Assembly: GCA_964628065.1 (NCBI GenBank)
Contig: CAZVLM010000005.1
Location: 1-45,850 of the forward strand
Direction: 5' to 3'
DNA length: 45,850 nt
Source: CAIXMG01 sp964628065
Lineage (GTDB): Bacteria > Patescibacteriota > Minisyncoccia > Phycocordibacterales > UBA1006
Below the pieces are notes generated by a model, which worked only from the letters and a program-made list of their open reading frames with translations, ran no database searches and was not told the DNA's origin. Positions 7,375 through 13,578 of the stretch are shown here, piece by piece; the stretch's first letter is position 1, and each line of letters begins with the position of its first letter. The position numbers were made by a program, and so were the translations under genes.

Positions 7375-7962
7375 TTTAACTTTTTTGTCTTGAATTAATT
7401 CCAACACCTTCGGAATCTTCTTAAAATCATCCATGAGCGTACTTCTCATACCGCCATTGTAAAGCGCTGCAGCAGGATGATAGAGAGGAAAGAAATGTTC
7501 TGATTTGAAGTTTGGGATTTTTCGATGAACGAGTTTGCCATGAGCTTCGGATATTTTAAGTTCTGGCAAGAAGTGCATCATGGAATGCCGTCCAAGGAAT
7601 ACGACAAGGTCTGGGTTTATAAAGTTTAGTTCGTCATGAAGCCATAGCGCACATTCTTTTTTCTCATGTTCCTCAGGATCGCGATTATCGGGTGGTCGGT
7701 ATTTTACGATGTTAGTTATGTAAATATCTTCACGCTTCATCCCAATCGCTGCGAGCATTTCCGAAAGAAATTTTCCTGCAGCTCCAATAAATGGAGTTCC
7801 CGTTTCGTCTTCTTTTTTGCCTGGCGCTTCGCCAATGAATACGATTTTTGCATCTGGATTTCCACTTCCAAATACCGGCTGAATCGCCGTTTCTTTCAGT
7901 TTGCACTCGCACAGGTCGTGGTGCTTCTTGTGCAGTTCGAGGAGTTCTTCGGCTGTGGTCAC
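7372..7962 (-). CDS. udg: Family 4 uracil-DNA glycosylase
   Basis: A 196-residue enzyme that removes uracil from DNA at the start of base excision repair. Motif A is GEAPG..ED..G.PF (about 44-58), motif 2 is NIVKYRPP.NR.P (84-96), and the C-terminal motif is HPAAALYN. Family 4 enzymes hold a 4Fe-4S cluster with four cysteines. Here only C18, C20 and C104 fit: the usual KCRPP cysteine is a tyrosine (Y88) and the first pair is CxC rather than CxxC. The cluster may be altered or lost. GTG is the start, 6 nt after a TAAAAT box. Confidence 0.92.
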   Translation of the reverse strand: MTTAEELLELHKKHHDLCECKLKETAIQPVFGSGNPDAKIVFIGEAPGKKEDETGTPFIGAAGKFLSEMLAAIGMKREDIYITNIVKYRPPDNRDPEEHEKKECALWLHDELNFINPDLVVFLGRHSMMHFLPELKISEAHGKLVHRKIPNFKSEHFFPLYHPAAALYNGGMRSTLMDDFKKIPKVLELIQDKKVK

Positions 7963-8027
7963 AGCTTCATTTTATCACATTTAATAAGCCTTTGAACAAG
8001 GGCCTTTTTATGCTATATATAGGGTAT

Positions 8028-8270
8028 ATGTTTCAAAAATTTATCCTCAAAAAACTCATTGGATCGAAATTGAAAGCCGCTGGCATGAGCGATGCTCAGG
8101 TAGAACAGCTTCTTGAAGTCGTGGCAAAAAATCCAGAATTCTTCAAGAAAATTCAGGACCAAGTAGAAGCCAAGAAAAAGCAGGGAATTGCAGAACAGGC
8201 GGCCATGATGACTGTTATGCGGGAGAACCAGGGAGAATTACAGAAGATTTTGGCAGGATTTGGGAAATAA
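8028..8270 (+). CDS. Small helical hypothetical protein
   Basis: An 80-residue protein, lysine- and glutamine-rich and predicted mostly helical, with a repeated leucine pattern (QLLEVV..NPEFFKKI, then LQKILAGFGK). No family is recognised with confidence. The ATG at 8028 is chosen because an extended -10 (TGCTATATA, 8011-8019) ends 8 nt upstream; the longer open frame to the left overlaps the glycosylase gene and is not expected to be translated. A terminator follows 4 nt after the stop. Confidence 0.75.
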   Translation: MFQKFILKKLIGSKLKAAGMSDAQVEQLLEVVAKNPEFFKKIQDQVEAKKKQGIAEQAAMMTVMRENQGELQKILAGFGK

Positions 8271-8273
8271 TAT

Positions 8274-8299
8274 AAAAACCTTCCGCAAGGAGGGTTTTT
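8274..8299 (+). terminator. Intrinsic terminator
   Basis: AAAAACCTTCC, loop GCAA, then GGAGGGTTTTT (one G-U pair). Confidence 0.85.
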
Positions 8300-8301
8300 A
8301 T

Positions 8302-8330
8302 TTGACTTATTAATAAAATCATGCGATAAT
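8302..8330 (+). promoter_or_regulatory. Sigma-70 promoter for the 285-aa orphan gene
   Basis: TTGACT (8302-8307), a 17-nt spacer and GATAAT (8325-8330). AATCGAAA follows at the transcription start, and ACTTAAA lies 11 nt before the ATG at 8366. Confidence 0.8.
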
Positions 8331-8365
8331 TAAATCGAAATTTTATAACTTAAAAACAATTACGG

Positions 8366-9223
8366 ATGAACAAGATAATCGACGATCAGCAATTTGATAT
8401 TAAGGAAACCTCACATGACGAGCTATTTCCCGTAATGGAAGTGTTTAAAAAAGCGTATGCGGACAAAGTAGGTATGTGTAAGTTTGCTATCGCAACATTT
8501 ACTCCGCCTAGTCCTGTAATTCCTACGGCAGATAAGATGGGCATAGCAGCTTTTCGCATTTTTATAGAAAAAAGCCAGAGGGCCAAAACAGATCAGAAGT
8601 TTGTGGTTGGCATAAACTTCAGTAATTTCGGCGACATGGCAATGATTGATATTGTAAGCCTGGACGAAGGTTTCCATAAAGACATTTGCTTTGAGCACCT
8701 TACCCGAATGAAGTGGGTTATGCTTAATGAATGGGGACTTACTGTAGATAAGCTCGATGAAACATCGCGAGTTCCATTTGCGTATGTAGGAAGCCATTTG
8801 AAAATAACAGAAGAAGGTGCAGTGGCCTTATCTGGCACCAGCGGTGATTATGGAGATAATATCTTTTTTTCAGATGCGAATTCTATTGCTGCTTATGCGC
8901 TTGCCGCATGCGACATTTCACTTGTTGAAGGTGACATAAAGGAAGGGGGACGATTTGTAAAAGATATTTTGGAGATTATGGTAAAACATAAATTGAAAAA
9001 AGATTTTTACGAAAAACTTATTGATGAAATAAGCGCTAAAAACCCAGGCCGAAAGTTTACCTCACAACACATTGGTGCACTGCTTGCAATGAAAACCAAT
9101 GATCGCGTGATTGCCGGCGGAGATTTATTTAGCGTGTTAACTGAAGAAATGACTTCGGGGATTATGCGGTATGTTCATCTTTCTAATGTAGTACAACAAA
9201 TTCAACAACAAGCTAAAGAATAA
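8366..9223 (+). CDS. Hypothetical protein
   Basis: A 285-residue soluble protein of no recognised family. A central glycine-rich turn, SGTSGDYGDNIFF (around residue 157), is followed by an alanine-rich helix, and the C-terminal third is helical. The turn loosely recalls the S-x-x-(F/Y)G turn of Janus/PHPT-type phosphatases, but this is too weak to assign. The start is supported by the upstream ACTTAAA element. It is monocistronic, between its own promoter and a bidirectional terminator. Confidence 0.8.
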   Translation: MNKIIDDQQFDIKETSHDELFPVMEVFKKAYADKVGMCKFAIATFTPPSPVIPTADKMGIAAFRIFIEKSQRAKTDQKFVVGINFSNFGDMAMIDIVSLDEGFHKDICFEHLTRMKWVMLNEWGLTVDKLDETSRVPFAYVGSHLKITEEGAVALSGTSGDYGDNIFFSDANSIAAYALAACDISLVEGDIKEGGRFVKDILEIMVKHKLKKDFYEKLIDEISAKNPGRKFTSQHIGALLAMKTNDRVIAGGDLFSVLTEEMTSGIMRYVHLSNVVQQIQQQAKE

Positions 9224-9235
9224 AACTCTTATGCT

Positions 9236-9265
9236 AAAAACCCTGGGTCGTGCCCAGGGTTTTTT
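9236..9265. terminator. Bidirectional terminator
   Basis: The AAAAACCCTGGG and CCCAGGGTTTTTT arms have loop TCGTG, and T-runs occur on both strands between converging genes. Confidence 0.88.
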
Positions 9266-9279
9266 AAATAAAATTTTAA

Positions 9280-9540
9280 CTATTTACCTCTTATAATTCT
9301 AAACAATGTTGGAGTTTTATCTACCATAGCCTTACTTAAAGACCATATGCCAAAAACAACGAGACCTAAGGCAATTATAAATGCCATAAAGAATCCAAGG
9401 AATATTTTCCCGGCAGTACTTAGACCTGCTATGAAATGTAAACAAGCATCTAAGAAATAATGACAATCATTAAGTCCATATATAGATACATAGACGGTTA
9501 TAATCCAAAAAATAAAAACAAAAATAAGGATTTTTCTCAT
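9280..9540 (-). CDS. Small two-span membrane protein
   Basis: An 86-residue hydrophobic protein with membrane spans at about 3-20 and 44-68 and a basic C-terminus (FRIIRGK). Two cysteines (C26, C33) lie between the spans. No family is recognised. It has a consensus-like promoter and a leader of about 35 nt, and lies between two terminators, so it is expressed alone. Confidence 0.7.
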   Translation of the reverse strand: MRKILIFVFIFWIITVYVSIYGLNDCHYFLDACLHFIAGLSTAGKIFLGFFMAFIIALGLVVFGIWSLSKAMVDKTPTLFRIIRGK

Positions 9541-9579
9541 AAGCGGTATTTATTGGTTCAGGAATAGAGTTTCGAAAAT

Positions 9580-9608
9580 ATAATGTCATAATTTAGATAT
9601 AATGTCAA
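9580..9608 (-). promoter_or_regulatory. Promoter of the small membrane protein with a direct repeat
   Basis: On the minus strand TTGACA (9608-9603), a 17-nt spacer and CATTAT (9585-9580). The 10-mer GACATTATAT occurs twice with a 19-nt period, covering the -35 and -10 regions. TTTCGAAA lies at the transcription start. Confidence 0.6.
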
Positions 9609-9620
9609 AACTATATAAGT

Positions 9621-9648
9621 AAAAAGCCCTGGTTACACAGGGCTTTTT
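9621..9648 (-). terminator. Terminator of the second ECF sigma gene
   Basis: AAAAAGCCCTG, loop GTTACA (plus-strand reading), then CAGGGCTTTTT, 16 nt past the sigma gene stop. Confidence 0.88.
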
Positions 9649-9663
9649 ATTAAATTCAATTAA

Positions 9664-10374
9664 TCAACCATAGAGAATAATACCTCCTTCAACCATGCGC
9701 GTTTTGGGAATAATTATTTCATCCGAAACAATGGATGGCCTGATAGTTTTTTCTTCCTGTAACATTTTTCGGATATTAATAAGCGCGTAACGCATTCGAC
9801 CGAGGCATGTGCCGAAAGGTTGTTTTGTAAATGCTGCAATCTCATTAAAACTAAAACCGAGGTAAAACCTAAGAAGTATTACCTGTCTTTGGCGTGGTTT
9901 TAGTCGAGGAAGTAAATCATCGATTTTTGCATTCAACTTTTGCCTTAAGGCGGCCATGATGGCGTCGTTTTCAGAAACAATGCTTGTGCGATCGGATAGG
10001 TAATCAATAAAATAGCTATTGAGAGTCATTCCATCAATATGCCTGCTCGTTTCGAAAATTTCTGGTGAGTAGGTTTTAGTTGTTTTTGTTGATTTCCTTC
10101 TAAAATGGTCAATACACAAATTCCCAACAACACGTTTCATCCAAGCTTCCGGATTTGTAGTTTCAGTGAATGTGCCAGTTTTTATAGCCTCAACAAATCT
10201 TATAAAAGTCTCTTGGGTCAAATCCTCCGCCAAGGAATAATTTCTTAAAAATCCATACGCATGATACGTCACATGCCTTTGATATTTTTTAACAATAATA
10301 TCGAAGGCCCTGGAATCTCCTAGGCGGAAAGCGTTAATGAGAGAGGTATCATCAGTTTTAATGGTATAACTCAT
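9664..10374 (-). CDS. ECF-type sigma factor with C-terminal extension
   Basis: A 236-residue sigma-70 family protein. Region 2 covers about 20-95 (DLTQETFIRF core, then AWMKRVVGNLCIDHFRR). Region 4 covers about 150-205 (LPRLKPRQRQVILLRFYLG, then a helix-turn-helix with FNEIAAFTKQPFGTCLGRMRYAL). About 30 residues after region 4 form a tail rich in isoleucine and proline. No anti-sigma or membrane partner is adjacent, unlike the first ECF gene in this window. The leader holds ACTTAAA 11 nt before the ATG, the mark of the second promoter class here. Confidence 0.9.
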   Translation of the reverse strand: MSYTIKTDDTSLINAFRLGDSRAFDIIVKKYQRHVTYHAYGFLRNYSLAEDLTQETFIRFVEAIKTGTFTETTNPEAWMKRVVGNLCIDHFRRKSTKTTKTYSPEIFETSRHIDGMTLNSYFIDYLSDRTSIVSENDAIMAALRQKLNAKIDDLLPRLKPRQRQVILLRFYLGFSFNEIAAFTKQPFGTCLGRMRYALINIRKMLQEEKTIRPSIVSDEIIIPKTRMVEGGIILYG

Positions 10375-10457
10375 GGGCTTACGTTTTTAAGTTAGGTAAG
10401 AGTAATTCCACATTAGGCTAGCATATGATTAAAGAAATATAAAGCGTTGAGAACCCC

Positions 10458-10486
10458 TTGAATTTTAAGCCAAAAAAAGGCATACT
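10458..10486 (+). promoter_or_regulatory. Promoter of ychF
   Basis: TTGAAT (10458-10463), a 17-nt spacer and CATACT (10481-10486), ending 9 nt before the ATG, so the message is close to leaderless. Confidence 0.65.
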
Positions 10487-10495
10487 ACGCCTCAT

Positions 10496-11605
10496 ATGTC
10501 ACTATCTATTGGAATTGTTGGGTTGCCGAACGTTGGGAAATCAACGCTTTTTAATGCGCTTACTAAAAAAGGTGTGCCGGCAGAAAATTATCCGTTTTGT
10601 ACCATTGACCCAAGTGTGGGTATTGTTGCCGTTCCTGATGAGCGACTTCACAAGCTCGCTGATTTTTCACAGACACAAAAAACCATTCCTGCCGCTATTG
10701 AATTCGTGGATATCGCAGGTCTCGTTGCTGGAGCAAGTAAAGGCGAAGGATTGGGAAACAAGTTCCTAGCGCACATTAGAGAAGTGGATGCTATTTTGGA
10801 AATGGTACGAATTTTCGCAGTGAATGACGGAAAAGAATCTATCAATCACGTATACGGTGAAATTGACCCGCTCCGAGACATTAAGGTTATTAACATGGAG
10901 CTTATTCTTGCAGATATGGAAACGGTAGAAAAAAGAATTGCAAACTTACAAAAAGATGTGAAGCGAGGAGACAAGGTAGCCGTATTTGAAGAAGAAGTTG
11001 CAAAGAAAATTCTTACTGCACTGGAATCTGAAAAAATGGCCAACACCGTAACTCTTACCGAAGAAGAAGCAAAAGTTGCAAAGCAGTTGAACCTCTTAAC
11101 CATGAAAAAGTTCATCTACGGACTTAATAAGAGATCGGGCGGAAAAAACTTAGATGAAACAGATCCAGAAAAGTTCAAGGATATCTGCAAAGAGATTGAG
11201 TCATACGGATCAGAGTGGGTGGTCATCGATGCGAAAATCGAACATGAGCTTTCAGACTTCGAAGGAGAGGAAAAAAATGAGATGCGAAAGGAAATGGGTA
11301 ATGGAGACGATGGTATTGATACCTTAATCAAAAAATCGTATCGACTGCTAGGCCTTGCCACGTATTTCACAACCGGAGAAAAAGAAACCCGAGCATGGAC
11401 CATTAAAGCTAACTCAACAGCTCCCGTAGCTGCCGCCGCTATTCACACTGATTTCCAGGCAAAATTCATTCGCGCAGAAGTTGTTTTCTGGAGCGATCTC
11501 CTTGATTCAGGTTCGTTCGCAAATGCAAAAGCAAAAGGTCTTGTACGAACAGAAGGGAAGGAATATATAGTAAAAGACGGCGATGTAATGGAGTTTAAGA
11601 TCTAA
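10496..11605 (+). CDS. ychF: YchF (OLA1-type) GTPase/ATPase
   Basis: A 369-residue universally conserved P-loop NTPase that binds ribosomes and prefers ATP in many species. It has the P-loop GLPNVGKST (about 8-16), the G3 motif DIAGLV (around 70), the altered G4 motif NMELILAD, a coiled-coil insertion (about 135-195), and a C-terminal TGS domain ending in the typical YIVKDGDVMEFKI. Length and motifs are standard. Confidence 0.97.
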   Translation: MSLSIGIVGLPNVGKSTLFNALTKKGVPAENYPFCTIDPSVGIVAVPDERLHKLADFSQTQKTIPAAIEFVDIAGLVAGASKGEGLGNKFLAHIREVDAILEMVRIFAVNDGKESINHVYGEIDPLRDIKVINMELILADMETVEKRIANLQKDVKRGDKVAVFEEEVAKKILTALESEKMANTVTLTEEEAKVAKQLNLLTMKKFIYGLNKRSGGKNLDETDPEKFKDICKEIESYGSEWVVIDAKIEHELSDFEGEEKNEMRKEMGNGDDGIDTLIKKSYRLLGLATYFTTGEKETRAWTIKANSTAPVAAAAIHTDFQAKFIRAEVVFWSDLLDSGSFANAKAKGLVRTEGKEYIVKDGDVMEFKI

Positions 11606-11647
11606 TTGACTTATTATAAAATACATGTTATACATTACATGTATTTT
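11606..11647 (+). promoter_or_regulatory. Promoter overlapped by an inverted repeat
   Basis: TTGACT (11606-11611), a 17-nt spacer and TATACA (11629-11634). The same stretch holds a perfect 11-bp inverted repeat, AAAATACATGT (11618-11628) and ACATGTATTTT (11637-11647), which covers the -10 box. It may be the ychF terminator, an operator, or both. Confidence 0.6.
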
Positions 11648-11675
11648 GTTTTTTAACCTTTAAATAAATTGAAAC

Positions 11676-12098
11676 ATGGTGAATGCGTTGATATTATTAA
11701 GTTCTGGAGAGCGCCATCGATTGGTGCATGATTTTTTAAAATCGGGCCAAATTAGCCACAATTCAAAATGGATAGCACCTGAAGATCTTCCTTTTAACAA
11801 TGTTGAAGCAATGGAAAATTTGGTTCGCTCCGGTGTGTCAAATGGAACTTTTCCTGATTTACTTATTGTAGATAATGAATTGGCGGAAGGCTTGAGCGGA
11901 TCGTATGCCATTATTCGTATGCGCGGTCTGATACCTACGCTATCAGGAAAAACGCCGACAATATTTTTTACTGAGCAAGCCCCACAAATCGAACAGGATG
12001 CTATTTATTCAAGGCGTATTAAATGGAGCAAAGGTGAACCTTTTAAAGTAATAGAGGAAAGCCTGAAGCGACAAATAGTAGATTTAGTAGATTTCTAA
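11676..12098 (+). CDS. Degenerate response-regulator-like (REC) domain protein
   Basis: A 140-residue single-domain protein with a receiver-like strand order: strand 1 ALILLSS, strand 3 DLLIVDNE (about 66-73, where the phospho-acceptor aspartate would be), then a helix, strand 4 TPTIFFTE and strand 5 with a conserved-type lysine (IKWSKGEP). The acidic pair that binds magnesium at the end of strand 1 is missing (SSGERHR instead), so this is probably a pseudo-receiver. No histidine kinase is nearby. Fold assignment is by pattern only. Confidence 0.6.
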   Translation: MVNALILLSSGERHRLVHDFLKSGQISHNSKWIAPEDLPFNNVEAMENLVRSGVSNGTFPDLLIVDNELAEGLSGSYAIIRMRGLIPTLSGKTPTIFFTEQAPQIEQDAIYSRRIKWSKGEPFKVIEESLKRQIVDLVDF

Positions 12099-12116
12099 CA
12101 ACTTAAAACATTTTTT

Positions 12117-12144
12117 AAAAGCGTGCTGTAATGGCGCGCTTTTT
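12117..12144 (+). terminator. Intrinsic terminator
   Basis: AAAAGCGTGC, loop TGTAATG, then GCGCGCTTTTT (one G-U pair). Confidence 0.85.
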
Positions 12145-12158
12145 GTTATACTGAATAC

Positions 12159-12758
12159 ATGAATATTTTTAAGCGAATTATCATTGGGCTTCATGCAGCC
12201 GCGTTGTTTGCTGTGGGAAAAGCACCTTCTCGAGTTATTCCTGAGGGTGACAATGTTATTTCTCCTGCGCATGGGAAAGTGATAGAAATAAAAGACGTTG
12301 AAAACTCAGCGATTGTTTTTCAAAAGAAGGGTGTAGAAAATCATGTGCTCATTCCAGAGCTGACGTTTCCTGTGCGAATGGTAGTTATTGAAATGACACC
12401 GCTTGATGTGCATGTACAACGCGCACCGATTACGGGAACGATTCTTCGGATTGATCATTACCATGGTCGTCACCATAATGCGATGGGTCGCGAGATGCTT
12501 GAGCTTGTGACTGAAAATGAAAAAGTAGTTGCCGTATTTGAAAACAAACGAGAAACCGTTTGTGTGATTCAGGTCGCAGGGATTGCTGCTCGACGGATTA
12601 GAAATGTAGCAGAAGTAGGAGATGAGTTTGAGAAAGGTGATATTTACGGAAGAATTAGATTTGGTTCTCAGGTAGTCATCCTCATTCCTCGACCTCGAGA
12701 CATTCTCGTGAAGGTTGGAGACCGAGTCGTAGATGGAGAGACCATTATTGCAAAGTAG
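12159..12758 (+). CDS. psd: Phosphatidylserine decarboxylase-like protein (short, archaeal type)
   Basis: A 199-residue homologue of the pyruvoyl-dependent enzyme that turns phosphatidylserine into phosphatidylethanolamine. The catalytic histidine motif DVHVQRAPITG (about 87-97) and the self-cleavage site FGS (in RIRFGSQVVILIP, about 168-178) are both present, so the proenzyme should cleave at Gly-Ser to form the pyruvoyl group. The N-terminal hydrophobic segment (about 8-20) suits membrane association. No phosphatidylserine synthase gene is in the window. A TATACT box ends 6 nt before the ATG. Confidence 0.88.
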   Translation: MNIFKRIIIGLHAAALFAVGKAPSRVIPEGDNVISPAHGKVIEIKDVENSAIVFQKKGVENHVLIPELTFPVRMVVIEMTPLDVHVQRAPITGTILRIDHYHGRHHNAMGREMLELVTENEKVVAVFENKRETVCVIQVAGIAARRIRNVAEVGDEFEKGDIYGRIRFGSQVVILIPRPRDILVKVGDRVVDGETIIAK

Positions 12759-12811
12759 TGTTTTTTGTGGTATAGAAATGGGGAATATTACTTAACGAAA
12801 AACGTTTAAAA

Positions 12812-13534
12812 ATGAATACAAATCTAGATACTCATCCTGAGTTTGAAAGGAAATATTGCAACCCCGAAAAAAACTTACGTACACGTAACGATTTTGAAAG
12901 ATCCCCTTTTGAACAGTTTGAAAATTCTGTTCCGGATCAGTTTAAAAATCAATTTAGTGAGAGATTTTTAAAACGTTCAGCTTACTTATTTCCGCTTCTG
13001 ATATTTTTTAACTTTGTCAGGATGAACCCTCGCAGAATAAAAAAAGAGGAAGAAGATGCTACAAAAAAAGCTGACCCAGTTTTTGAGATATGCACTGAGC
13101 ACATAATTGATAAGGTACGAACTTTTGTTTGGTATTCTCCCTTTGAAAGTGTGTGTCTAGTGTTTACACTGGGACACGTACTTATAGGTGGAGAGACTGA
13201 AAAGAATGTGTGTACGCTATCTTTGTACGACAATAGCATTGCTTTTTCCATGGCTATGAATTTTCAAAATGTATCCTTTGCAGGGGTAAAGCCATTATTA
13301 AGCATAAAAGGCACGCAAAACCCTGAAGATTGTGCCGAGTGCGCTATCCATACCGAAAGCGGTTTTTATTACACAGATGAAGACTCTAAAGAGAGTGACG
13401 CAAAGTTTGCACTATTTACTGAGCTTATTCGCAACGTTTCTTTACTTAAATCAACTTCCAAGGTTTTTGAAAACAAGCGCCCAGTACGCGACGATGGACC
13501 AGGAGCAAATTATGAGCTTCCAGGTAAGTCCTAA
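12812..13534 (+). CDS. Hypothetical protein, one possible membrane segment
   Basis: A 240-residue protein of unknown family. The first 50 residues are polar and rich in F, E, N and R. A hydrophobic stretch (about 54-68) is followed by a basic and acidic linker, then a likely beta-rich domain (about 90-200) with the sequence GHVLIGGETEKN. Three of its cysteines lie close together near residues 174-180. A -10-like TATAGA lies about 36 nt upstream, and ACTTAAC and GTTTAAA lie in the leader. A shared terminator separates it from topA. Confidence 0.75.
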   Translation: MNTNLDTHPEFERKYCNPEKNLRTRNDFERSPFEQFENSVPDQFKNQFSERFLKRSAYLFPLLIFFNFVRMNPRRIKKEEEDATKKADPVFEICTEHIIDKVRTFVWYSPFESVCLVFTLGHVLIGGETEKNVCTLSLYDNSIAFSMAMNFQNVSFAGVKPLLSIKGTQNPEDCAECAIHTESGFYYTDEDSKESDAKFALFTELIRNVSLLKSTSKVFENKRPVRDDGPGANYELPGKS

Positions 13535-13550
13535 GTTCCTACAACTAAAT

Positions 13551-13578
13551 AAAAACTCCCGATACGTCGGGAGTTTTT
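13551..13578. terminator. Bidirectional terminator before the topA 3' end
   Basis: AAAAACTCCCGA, loop TACG, then TCGGGAGTTTTT, a perfect stem between converging genes. Confidence 0.92.

Noticed and set aside
7848..8027. A longer reading frame extending the 80-residue protein upstream to 7848.
   Set aside because: It overlaps the glycosylase gene on the opposite strand and its extra part lies upstream of the TGCTATATA promoter box.
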